From: Vulcanimicrobiia bacterium
GTDB taxonomy: Bacteria > Eremiobacterota > Eremiobacteria > Baltobacterales > Baltobacteraceae
Reading direction: 5' to 3'
Length of the DNA stretch: 28,748 bases
Assembly: GCA_024281135.1 (NCBI GenBank)
Contig: JAMXLG010000158.1
Span: 1 to 28,748 of the forward strand
The notes beneath the pieces are model-generated. The model did not search any database, had not been told where the DNA came from, and saw nothing but the letters and a program-made list of their open reading frames with translations. Position numbers and translations under genes: made by a program. Positions 15,398 to 23,232 of the stretch are shown here, in pieces. Numbering within the stretch: position 1 is the first letter of the stretch; every line of letters begins with the position of its first letter.

Positions 15398-15793
15398 TTA
15401 CGCTAGCTTTTCCTCGAGTCTGGCAAGGAACTTAGAGCGTTCGATCAGATATCGCTCATGGGTTCCCTCCGCTACTGCCTCTTGTTCGTCGAAGACCTGG
15501 ACGGCAAAACTGACGCGCGGACCGTCAACCATGACGATTTCCACTTCAGTTCGAACGATGAAGCCTACCGGAACCGGTTTGTGATGCTCGACGTCTATAT
15601 GAGTTCCGAGCGACACAAGGTCCGATCCGAGTATTGGTTCCAAACACGCGATAGCCGCGTTTTCGACCAATTGAACCAGCATCGAGGTTGAGAGCGCTTC
15701 CACTCCCTTGTTGCCCGCTTTATCAGCGGTCATCCACTCCTCGACGCGGGTTTGAAGACTATACGAGCGGCCAATGTCCAGTTTCGCGCTCAT
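15398..15793 (-). CDS. FlK-like hotdog-fold thioesterase family protein
   Basis: This 131-residue protein matches the fluoroacetyl-CoA thioesterase-like branch of the hotdog superfamily in length and motifs. The aligned catalytic residues of FlK are all present: T36 in LSTSM, E44 in QLVENAA and H70 in THIDVEHHKP. PVPVG and the C-terminal GTHERYLI are further family marks. These enzymes hydrolyse short acyl-CoA thioesters. Most family members do not act on fluoroacetyl-CoA, so the true substrate is unknown. The ATG at 15793 is divergent from the efflux operon, and the gene shares a strand with the stalk/barrel gene, from which it is separated by a 190-base leader. Confidence 0.88.
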   Translation of the reverse strand: MSAKLDIGRSYSLQTRVEEWMTADKAGNKGVEALSTSMLVQLVENAAIACLEPILGSDLVSLGTHIDVEHHKPVPVGFIVRTEVEIVMVDGPRVSFAVQVFDEQEAVAEGTHERYLIERSKFLARLEEKLA

Positions 15794-15914
15794 GCGGGGG
15801 GAGAATACGAGGAAACCCCACGCGCTCCTAGGGAGTTTCTGGACTTGATGTGTGTGGTCAGGCGGTTTTCAGCTTTACGGGGCAAGGTATGAATCAAATT
15901 CCGCTTTGCGGCCG

Positions 15915-15952
15915 TATAGTGAACGTCTGATCACTCCCTGATGGAACAGACG
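15915..15952 (+). promoter_or_regulatory. Candidate promoter and operator of the efflux operon
   Basis: A -10-like TATAGT at 15915-15920 (5 of 6) lacks a good -35. Just downstream, an inverted repeat CGTCTG (15924-15929) and CAGACG (15947-15952), with a 17-base spacer, would cover the predicted transcription start. This could be a repressor site, but no local regulator gene of TetR or MarR type is present. The rest of the gap 15794-15980 shows nothing I can name. Confidence 0.35.
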
Positions 15953-15980
15953 CGGCCTTTTGTTGGATAGTAGGAGAATG

Positions 15981-17243
15981 ATGCAATACCAGCGTGCGGC
16001 GGTCGTGGCCACGATCGCAGCGATCCTTTTGAGCGGATGCGGCAAGGGCGGAGGCCAGCAACGCGGACCGATGCCGCTCAACGTCGACGTCGCAACTGCA
16101 CAGCGGCGAGACATAGCTACATACATCTCACTCGACGGTCAGATCGCTCCTTTGCAGCAGTCGACGCTTGCGTTTCAGCAAAGCGGAACGGTCAGGGACA
16201 TCTTGGTGAACGTCGGCGATCACGTCACCTCGGGACAAGTGCTGGCGAAGATCGACGATTCGACCCTGCGGGCGCAACTCGCGCAAGCGGAGGCTCAAGC
16301 ATCGCAGCAGAGCGAGACCGCTACGGGTATGCAAGTCGGTTTGCCCGTACAGATACAGCAGAATCAGGCTGCGATCACAACGGCACAGGCTGCGCTAAAC
16401 AACGCGAAGCTCGTCTACGAACAAGACCAGCAGCTCTTTAAACAGGGCTACGTTTCGCAAGCGCAACTCGAGTCGGCGCGTGCCGCCTACGTACAGGCGC
16501 AAAACGCACTGCAAAACGCGCAGATCGGAATCCGCAATAATACGGTGAGCACGCAGAATATGAAGGCGCAACAAGCTGCGGCGCAAGCAGCCACGGCGAA
16601 CGCGAACACGCTGCGCACGCAGATCGCGCAAACGACGCTCTATGCGCCGTACACGGGCGTGATCACGCAACGGCTGCTGGATCCGGGCGCGTTTGCGAGC
16701 CCGCAACAAGGTGTCCTCGCAATCTCGCGTATCGACACTGTGTGGGTCAACATCAACGTTCCGGACGAAGATCTTTCGTACGTGCGTCCAGGAACCGGCG
16801 TGCGCTTCACGTCGAGTTCACTTCCGGGCAAGACGTTCTCCGCGAACATCAGCACGGTGAACGCCGTTCCGACGACAGGAACGCTCTCGTACCTCGCGCG
16901 TATTCAAATGGAGAATCCGGGCGATCTGCTTCGTGGCGGTATGCTGGTGACGGCGACCATTACGAAGGAAGCGCGCAACAACGCGATCGTTGTTCCGCGT
17001 ACCGCTGTTGCCCAGACCGAAAACGGCAACGCGGTTTACGTGGTCGGCGAAGACAACAAGGCGAAGCAAGTACCGGTACGCCTCGGCATTCAGACCGACA
17101 CGCTCTCCGAAGTGGTTTCGCCGCAGGTGCAGGCAGGCACGAAGGTCATCACGACGCGTCCTGATGCGCTCAAAGACGGCAGCGTCGTTGCGATCAACGG
17201 AGCAACACCGAGTACCGGACCGAACGGCGGAAAATCGCAGTGA
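15981..17243 (+). CDS. HlyD/AcrA-type periplasmic adaptor lipoprotein of an efflux system
   Basis: A membrane fusion protein of about 420 residues. The N-terminus is a lipoprotein signal with lipobox LLSGC (lipidated Cys about residue 20). A lipoyl/barrel-sandwich half follows (SGTVRDILVNVGDHVTSGQVL, about 60-85). Next come a long Gln/Ala-rich alpha-hairpin (about 90-200), the second lipoyl half (LYAPYTGVITQRLLDPG), a beta-barrel domain and a membrane-proximal domain. These proteins bridge an inner-membrane pump and a TolC channel. Two adjacent ATGs (15978, 15981) follow AGGAG; the second has the better spacing. The stop overlaps the tolC-like gene start by 4 bases (GTGA). Confidence 0.93.
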   Translation: MQYQRAAVVATIAAILLSGCGKGGGQQRGPMPLNVDVATAQRRDIATYISLDGQIAPLQQSTLAFQQSGTVRDILVNVGDHVTSGQVLAKIDDSTLRAQLAQAEAQASQQSETATGMQVGLPVQIQQNQAAITTAQAALNNAKLVYEQDQQLFKQGYVSQAQLESARAAYVQAQNALQNAQIGIRNNTVSTQNMKAQQAAAQAATANANTLRTQIAQTTLYAPYTGVITQRLLDPGAFASPQQGVLAISRIDTVWVNINVPDEDLSYVRPGTGVRFTSSSLPGKTFSANISTVNAVPTTGTLSYLARIQMENPGDLLRGGMLVTATITKEARNNAIVVPRTAVAQTENGNAVYVVGEDNKAKQVPVRLGIQTDTLSEVVSPQVQAGTKVITTRPDALKDGSVVAINGATPSTGPNGGKSQ

Positions 17244-18736
17244 GTCGTCCGGTCAACATTCTTGCGCGAACGCTCGCAGCTGCGCTCGTGCTGGCTCCGG
17301 CTGCGCCCATGCAAGTGAGCGCGCAGCAACCGCAAACGCCGGTTACGGCGCCGTCACCGATGCCGGTGCCGACCACGTCGAGCACGCCGATTCCTTATCC
17401 GGCGTACGGGTCGCCGGCACCGGACGTTTCCGCGCAGCGACAACGCGCGGGTGTTCCGACGACGGTGTCACTCTCCCAAGCAGTTGACATCTCGGTCGCG
17501 CAATCGCCTGCGTTTGCATCCGAGCGCGCGCAGTACCGTGCAATCTACGCGCGGTACGGATCGGAACAGGGCGCACTGTATCCGAGCCTCACCGTCGACG
17601 GTTCGATCACGCGCACGTACGGTCAATCCGGCGGCGCATCGGGTTCCGGCGGCACGGGCACCGGCGGCACAGGCACCGGCAACACCGGCGGCGCGATGGT
17701 TACAAATGAAAGCGTGCGGGCCACGGTCACGCAGTTGATCTATGACGGCGGACGCGTCATTGCCGGCATTCGCACGGCAAAGGAAGCCGATATTGCCGGT
17801 CGCGATACGCTCGTTCGTCAACTGCAAACGCTCGCGTTCAACGTTGCCAATGCGTATTACGGCGTGCTTCAGGCCGACGCGACCGTCGATGCCGACGCGC
17901 TCGTAGTTCGCCAATTCGAGACGCAAGAGAATGCGATCTCGGCACAGATTCGCGCCGGCGCAGCTGCGCGTTCGGATCTTGCGGCCGCGCAATCCCAAAC
18001 CGCCAATGCTCGCGGTGCGCTCGTTGCCGCGCAAAGCGCTGCAATCGGTGCGCAAGCAACGTTCGCAACGACGCTCGGCCTCGATGCGGATACGGCGGTT
18101 CAACCGCAGCGGTTGTCATCGTCACCGCCGCAAGTGAAGACCCTTACGTACTCACAAGCGCTCCAGGAAGCGTTGAATCTGCGCCCCGATTATCTCGCAG
18201 CGATTCACACGATCGAATCGTCGCAAGAGAATCTGCGCTTTGCGAAGCTCGCGCGCTTTCCGCTGATTGAGGCGAACGGATCGTCGGGCACGGGCCGCAT
18301 TCTCGCCTCTGGTCCGAACGGTACGCTGCCGTTCAGCGGGTCAGGTCAACTCGGCGCGACGATCTCGATTCCGATTTACGACCAAGGGTTGACGAACTTC
18401 AACGTCGCCACTGCGGCGTCGCAGCTCGATCAAGCCAACGCTGCATTGATCTCGACGAAACTCACAGTCGAAGCGGATGTGCGCACGGCGCTCTCGCAAG
18501 TCATCTCGGCGCGAGCCGCGTTCGTCCAGGCGCAAGCGGGTTTGAGGAGCTCGGTCGTCAACGTGCAGGCGACGCAAGCGCGGTACAAAGTCGGCGCGGC
18601 GACCGTCACGGACATCGTGACCGCGCAGTCGCTCTTCGCGACCGCATCGAGCACCTATGTCAACGCGCTCTATGCAGAGCGTATTGCCGAGGAACGCTAC
18701 ACGTTCGCCCTCGGCGCGAGCGATCTCAAGCTCTAA
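17240..18736 (+). CDS. TolC-family outer-membrane efflux channel
   Basis: The product (498 residues) has a signal peptide (about residues 5-28), then a Pro-rich segment, then two tandem outer-membrane-efflux repeats. The first repeat starts at SLSQAVDISVAQSP (about residue 75) and the second at TYSQALQEALNLRPD (about 305). Each has long Ala/Gln-rich helices and a pair of barrel strands. A 20-odd residue Gly-Thr-rich insertion (GSGGTGTGGTGTG) sits after ITRTYGQSGG, in the position of an extracellular loop. It forms the outer-membrane duct and periplasmic tunnel for the adaptor encoded just upstream. The GTG start at 17240 overlaps the adaptor stop. No RND, ABC or MFS pump gene follows; the next gene is unrelated. 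Confidence 0.93.
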   Translation: MSRPVNILARTLAAALVLAPAAPMQVSAQQPQTPVTAPSPMPVPTTSSTPIPYPAYGSPAPDVSAQRQRAGVPTTVSLSQAVDISVAQSPAFASERAQYRAIYARYGSEQGALYPSLTVDGSITRTYGQSGGASGSGGTGTGGTGTGNTGGAMVTNESVRATVTQLIYDGGRVIAGIRTAKEADIAGRDTLVRQLQTLAFNVANAYYGVLQADATVDADALVVRQFETQENAISAQIRAGAAARSDLAAAQSQTANARGALVAAQSAAIGAQATFATTLGLDADTAVQPQRLSSSPPQVKTLTYSQALQEALNLRPDYLAAIHTIESSQENLRFAKLARFPLIEANGSSGTGRILASGPNGTLPFSGSGQLGATISIPIYDQGLTNFNVATAASQLDQANAALISTKLTVEADVRTALSQVISARAAFVQAQAGLRSSVVNVQATQARYKVGAATVTDIVTAQSLFATASSTYVNALYAERIAEERYTFALGASDLKL

Positions 18737-18764
18737 GCAATAACGGAGGTTGGGAGCCATCGTC

Positions 18765-18770
18765 TAAAAT
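18765..18770 (+). promoter_or_regulatory. -10 element placed for a leaderless transcript
   Basis: TAAAAT lies with six bases between it and the ATG at 18777, the distance expected if transcription starts at the A of the start codon. GGAGG at 18745-18749 is too far upstream (27 bases) to be the ribosome site, and a TAA in frame just before the ATG bars a longer protein. No convincing -35 is visible. Confidence 0.4.
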
Positions 18771-18776
18771 CGGCGT

Positions 18777-19940
18777 ATGGCTCCCGATCATCCCACCGTT
18801 CCTGCGGCAATCTCCGATCCCGTCAATGCGGCTATCCTCGCGGTCTCCGAAGACCGCCTGACCGGCTTCCAAGAGGACCCCTTCGGCGCAATCGCCGAGC
18901 AGAGTGGTGTTCCGGTCGATACCGTCATCGAGCGGGCCGTCGCGATGCTGCGCGCCGGCACGATCCGCCGCGTGCGGCAGACCCTGATGTCCACCAATCT
19001 AGCGCAAGGCGCCCTCTGCGCCTGGCAGATTCCAAACGACCGTCTCGATGCGGCGTTCGACTACATGTATAAGGATGATCCGTTCTCGGGTCACATCGTG
19101 ATCCGCTCGACGGACGCAGTAACGCCGGGCAGTTCGTACCGTCTTTGGACGACGGTCAAAGTGCCGCAGGGATACTCGCTGCGCAAACACGCCGATTTTC
19201 TCGCGAAGCAAACCGGTGCGGAATCCTTCCGGCTCATGCCCGCCAAGGTCGTGTTCGCGCTCGGCGTAGGTCACGTGCGGCGCCGCGGTCTCGAGCCTGG
19301 CGCGCGCGCTGAAGAAATGGCGCAGCCGAAGGACACGGCAATCGTACACCTGAGCGATTTAGAGTGGCGCGTGCTGACCGCGCTCAAACGAGAGTTCGAA
19401 CCGGAAGAAATCAGGCGCGACCTGTGGGCGGCGCGTGCCAAAGAAGCCGGCGTATCGCTCGAAGAGTTTTCGCAAATCGGACGTCAGTTGAATGCGCGCC
19501 GAGTGATCGGCCGATTCTCGACGTTTTTGGAACACGTGAAACCGACTGCCAACAACGAGCGCGTCACGCGTTACAACGCGCTCTTCCATTGGGCCGTTCC
19601 GCAAGGACGTGAGATGGAAGCAGGGCGCGAAGTCGGCCGTCACTATGTCATCACACATGCGTATTGGCGTGAAGGCGGACCTGAGTTCCGCAACGTGAAT
19701 ATCATGGCGGTTGCTCACGGCATGGAAAAGGACCGGGTGCTGGCTCATAAAGCTGCAATTGATGAACATCTGAGGGAAGCGGGTATCGATTTCGGTTATA
19801 CCAACGTGTTCTGGGGAGGACGCAGCGAGATCAAACCGTCAGAGATCGCTCCGCAAGCGTTTCGCGAGTTTTACGAACGTCACGATATCGATCCCGACAC
19901 GATGAAAGCTTCGCAAGGCGAAGAGGGAGGTTCGGTCTGA
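18777..19940 (+). CDS. Fused two-domain AsnC/Lrp-type protein related to siroheme decarboxylase (AhbA/AhbB, NirDL)
   Basis: A 387-residue tandem of two AsnC-type units, each with a winged-helix-like start and an alpha/beta ligand domain. Unit 1 (about 15-170) has the block HIVIRS...SYRLWTTVKVP (H106, R110, Y121). Unit 2 (about 190-370) has THAYWREGGPEFRNVNIMAVAHG (H294, Y296, R298). These match the HxYxR...YNLW/F pattern of AhbA/AhbB and NirD/L/G/H, which decarboxylate siroheme to didecarboxysiroheme, more than that of Lrp regulators. A single-chain fusion resembles NirDL. No other haem or haem d1 genes are here. An Lrp-type regulator remains possible. The stop overlaps the following binding-protein gene (CTGA), suggesting a shared function. 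Confidence 0.72.
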   Translation: MAPDHPTVPAAISDPVNAAILAVSEDRLTGFQEDPFGAIAEQSGVPVDTVIERAVAMLRAGTIRRVRQTLMSTNLAQGALCAWQIPNDRLDAAFDYMYKDDPFSGHIVIRSTDAVTPGSSYRLWTTVKVPQGYSLRKHADFLAKQTGAESFRLMPAKVVFALGVGHVRRRGLEPGARAEEMAQPKDTAIVHLSDLEWRVLTALKREFEPEEIRRDLWAARAKEAGVSLEEFSQIGRQLNARRVIGRFSTFLEHVKPTANNERVTRYNALFHWAVPQGREMEAGREVGRHYVITHAYWREGGPEFRNVNIMAVAHGMEKDRVLAHKAAIDEHLREAGIDFGYTNVFWGGRSEIKPSEIAPQAFREFYERHDIDPDTMKASQGEEGGSV

Positions 19941-21604
19941 ACAAGTGTGTGCGCGCGGCGGTAGCCGCTGGACTGATCGCTGTTGCCGCGGCCGGGTGTA
20001 CGAAAGTCGGCAATCAACAAACCGCAGGTACTCGTCATCCATGGACACGTCCGGGTGTCTTGCGGATTGCCGAGAATCAAGACATCACCACGTTGAATCC
20101 GGTGGTCGGCGCGAACGCCGTTACCGGAAACCTCTCTACCTTCATCTTTTCATACGCGGTCGTTTATGACGACCACGCCAAACCCGTGCCTGATGCGTTG
20201 ACGGAAGTTCCGACGCTGGCTAACGGCGACGTGAGCAAAGATGGTCTGACGCTGAAATATAGATTGCGTCGCAATATCAAGTGGCAAGACGGGCAGCCCC
20301 TTACGTGCAAAGATCTGCGGTTCACTTGGCAAGTCGTGATCAACCCGCATACGAACATTTCGACGACAGACGGCTATCGCGACATAAAAGACATTGACTG
20401 CAGCGATCCCTACGTCGCAGTCATCCATATGAAACGCGTGTACGCCCCATTTCTACAGCAACTTTGGGGATTAAACGGGAACGCGCCGATTTTACCCGAG
20501 CATTTGCTGGCGAGTTATCTCGCGGGCCCAACCTCAATCAACAATGCTGCGTATAACTCAATGCCGATTGGTAGCGGTCCATTCAAAGTAATCGAGTGGC
20601 AGCGCGGGACCATGGTGCGGCTCGCCGCAAATCCGAATTACTTCCGAGGCAGGCCAAAACTCAACGAGATCGATTATTATTTCGAACCCGATGAGAATAC
20701 GATGGAGACTCAGCTACAAACGCACAATATCGATATGATTGCGCGCGGCAGCGGTTTGAATTGGCCAAGATATCAAGCGCTCGCGGCGGACCCTAAAAAC
20801 GGGTTCAACGCCGTTCGTCCCTTCGCATATCAATTTGGCCACCTCGACTTTAACCTCCGAAATTCGATCCTTTCCGACGTGAACGTGCGAAGAGCTCTGG
20901 CCTATGCGACGAACCGCCAGGAAATCATCGACAAGGTCTTTCACGGATCCGCAACGTTCGCAGAAACAGATCAACATCCCATGATTTCGTGGGCAAACAC
21001 GAGCGCCATCCAGCACTATCCTTATGATCCCGAGAAGGCAAAGCAGATCCTCGATGCGGACGGATGGAAAGTGGGCCCGGACGGCGTTCGCGTGAAGAAC
21101 GGGCAGCGATTGGAGTTGACCTTTAGCACGCAGACGGAGTCCACTGCGGGACGAGCGGCACAGGCACTGCTTCAACGCGCCTGGCGCGACGTCGGCGTGC
21201 AGGCTAACGTCAAGAACTATTCGACGGCGCAGATGTTCCAAAACGGGAATGCCGGCGTGCTCGAAGGCGGCCACTACGACGTTGCCTTTTATGCCTGGGT
21301 TGCCGCGGCGGATCCCGATGACAGTTCGCTCTACTCAAGTTGGAATTTCGGACCAACCGGTCAGAACACACTTTTTTGGAAGAACGATAAGGTTGACGCG
21401 GCTGAGCGTGCGGCGCTCGCAACGGTGGATGAAGCGAAACGCAAACCGCAGTACGCTATCATTCAGCAGCAAATGGCGCTTGATGTTCCTACCATCGTCG
21501 TCTATTTCGCCAGACCCGTTTACATCTACAATAGTGACCTGAAAGGATTCACACCCTCGCCGGTCATCTCACCATATTGGAATTCTTGGGAGTACTCGAT
21601 TTGA
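19937..21604 (+). CDS. Family-5 ABC transporter substrate-binding lipoprotein (first of tandem pair)
   Basis: A solute-binding protein of the peptide/nickel (DppA/OppA, SBP_bac_5) family. It has a lipoprotein signal ending VAAAGC, and family blocks VSKDGLTLKYRLRRNIKWQDGQP (about 95-115), IGSGPFKVIEWQRG (about 210) and NVRRALAYATNRQEIID (about 315). It binds oligopeptides, metals, haem or other ligands outside the inner membrane for an ABC importer. I place the start at CTG 19937, giving 555 residues. GGGAGG (19925-19930) ends six bases before it, it overlaps the upstream stop as CTGA, and it supplies the Lys of the signal n-region (LNKCVRAAV). GTG 19949 is the alternative, with 18-base spacing. 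No permease or ATPase genes are adjacent. Confidence 0.92.
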   Translation: MNKCVRAAVAAGLIAVAAAGCTKVGNQQTAGTRHPWTRPGVLRIAENQDITTLNPVVGANAVTGNLSTFIFSYAVVYDDHAKPVPDALTEVPTLANGDVSKDGLTLKYRLRRNIKWQDGQPLTCKDLRFTWQVVINPHTNISTTDGYRDIKDIDCSDPYVAVIHMKRVYAPFLQQLWGLNGNAPILPEHLLASYLAGPTSINNAAYNSMPIGSGPFKVIEWQRGTMVRLAANPNYFRGRPKLNEIDYYFEPDENTMETQLQTHNIDMIARGSGLNWPRYQALAADPKNGFNAVRPFAYQFGHLDFNLRNSILSDVNVRRALAYATNRQEIIDKVFHGSATFAETDQHPMISWANTSAIQHYPYDPEKAKQILDADGWKVGPDGVRVKNGQRLELTFSTQTESTAGRAAQALLQRAWRDVGVQANVKNYSTAQMFQNGNAGVLEGGHYDVAFYAWVAAADPDDSSLYSSWNFGPTGQNTLFWKNDKVDAAERAALATVDEAKRKPQYAIIQQQMALDVPTIVVYFARPVYIYNSDLKGFTPSPVISPYWNSWEYSI

Positions 21605-23232
21605 AACGACTCTGGGGCACCGCACTAGCACTCGCGCTTCTTGCATCGGGATGCTCGAAGGTATCGCAAACCGGTGAAGCAGGCCAAGTAAATTCATGGA
21701 CGAAGCCGCATGTGCTGACCTTCGCCGACGCCGGCGATATCAACACGCTCAATCCGCACCTCGGTCAAGTCGCCGATGTGGGATTTATCTCGCAGATGAC
21801 GATGGCATGGCTCGTCAAATGGGACGCTCACAATCGGGCGTATCCGGAGTTGGCGACGGAAGTTCCGACCCAAGCGAACGGGGGCGTGAGCAAAGACGGT
21901 TTGACGATTACCTATCACCTACGCAAAGGCGTCAAGTGGGCAGACGGTGCGCCGTTCGATGCGGACGACGTCGTGTTCTCCACGAAAGTCGTGCTGAACC
22001 CTGCGAACAACGAAGTCGGTCGTCAGGGGTGGGATCAAATCACAAAGATTGACGAACCGGACAAGTACACCGTCGTATACCATTTGAAAAAGCCGTACTC
22101 GCCGTTTATCGAAGTCTTCTTTTCGACGGCGGGCGCGAACCCATGCATACTTCCGAAGCATCTCCTCGCGAAATATCCGAACATCAACAACATTCCGTAC
22201 AACGAGAAGCCGGTCGGAATCGGACCGTTTAAGGTCGACCGTTGGGATCGTACGCAGGACGTGATTCTCGTTGCAAATCCGCTCTATTTCCGCGGACGCC
22301 CGAAACTCGACAAGGTCGTCTTCAAGATCATTCCGGATCGCAACACGATGGTGTCCGAATTGCAGACGCACGATGTCGACATGTGGCATCTCGTGCCCGG
22401 CAGTTACTTGGCTCGCGTGCAAAGCATCACGGGGCTCGCGACTCTTCGGCAGCCGAGCTACTACTGGAATCACCTCGATTTCAATCTGCAAAGACCGGCG
22501 CTCAAGGACCCTATCGTTCGCCAGGCATTGCGTTATGGAATCAACCGACCCGAACTCAAGCATAAGATCGGCCATGATGTCGGAATTCTCTCTGATGTCC
22601 CAACGCCGGCCAGCGCTCCGTACTCCGTCTCCGGCTATCCCGTCACGCCGTTCGATTTGGCAAAGGCGAACGATCTGCTCGACAACGACGGTTGGGTCCG
22701 CGGCAGCGACGGCATTCGTTCAAAGAACGGTGCACGTTTGGTCCTTGATGTCGCGACCAATACCGGGTCGCCGGATACGGATAACATGATCGAGTTGATC
22801 CGCGCGAATTGGCAAAGACTGGGCGTCGGGTTGAGCGTTCGCCATTACCCGATCGCGCTGATGTTCGCTCCGCTGCAACAAGGCGGCATCGTCTACAGCA
22901 ACAAATGGGACATAATTTTCTTCGCGTGGCAAAACGAAGCGATCGGAGACTATTCGCAGATTTACGGCTGCGACGCATTCCCGCCGAACGGGCAGAACGA
23001 TCCCCGGTGGTGTAACCAAGCGGCCCAGGCATCAATGGATTCTCTCTACCGTCAATACGAACAGCCGCAGCGCAACCAAGACGTCAAAGCCTTCGTTCGG
23101 GAGTTCGTGCAAGATGTTCCCGTGATCGTGACGAGCGAACGCGAAGATATTTACGTGTACAACAAAGACCTAAAGAACTTTCATCCCAACGGCGTCACGC
23201 CGTTCGACAACATGATGGACGTCGACATTTAG
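21601..23232 (+). CDS. Family-5 ABC transporter substrate-binding lipoprotein (second of tandem pair)
   Basis: A paralogue of the preceding gene, 543 residues from the preferred TTG start at 21601. TTGA overlaps the upstream stop, with GGGAG eight bases before it. The signal is KRLWGTALALALLASGC with the lipid-bearing Cys near residue 18. Shared blocks are VSKDGLTITYHLRKGVKWADGAPF, IGPFKVDRWDR and DPIVRQALRYGINRPELK. The opening GDINTLNPHLGQV parallels QDITTLNPVVGAN of the first copy. Enough divergence is visible to expect different ligands. Two binding proteins and no permease suggest that the pair feeds a transporter encoded elsewhere. Its last 63 bases overlap the convergent glycosyltransferase gene. 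Confidence 0.93.
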   Translation: MKRLWGTALALALLASGCSKVSQTGEAGQVNSWTKPHVLTFADAGDINTLNPHLGQVADVGFISQMTMAWLVKWDAHNRAYPELATEVPTQANGGVSKDGLTITYHLRKGVKWADGAPFDADDVVFSTKVVLNPANNEVGRQGWDQITKIDEPDKYTVVYHLKKPYSPFIEVFFSTAGANPCILPKHLLAKYPNINNIPYNEKPVGIGPFKVDRWDRTQDVILVANPLYFRGRPKLDKVVFKIIPDRNTMVSELQTHDVDMWHLVPGSYLARVQSITGLATLRQPSYYWNHLDFNLQRPALKDPIVRQALRYGINRPELKHKIGHDVGILSDVPTPASAPYSVSGYPVTPFDLAKANDLLDNDGWVRGSDGIRSKNGARLVLDVATNTGSPDTDNMIELIRANWQRLGVGLSVRHYPIALMFAPLQQGGIVYSNKWDIIFFAWQNEAIGDYSQIYGCDAFPPNGQNDPRWCNQAAQASMDSLYRQYEQPQRNQDVKAFVREFVQDVPVIVTSEREDIYVYNKDLKNFHPNGVTPFDNMMDVDI

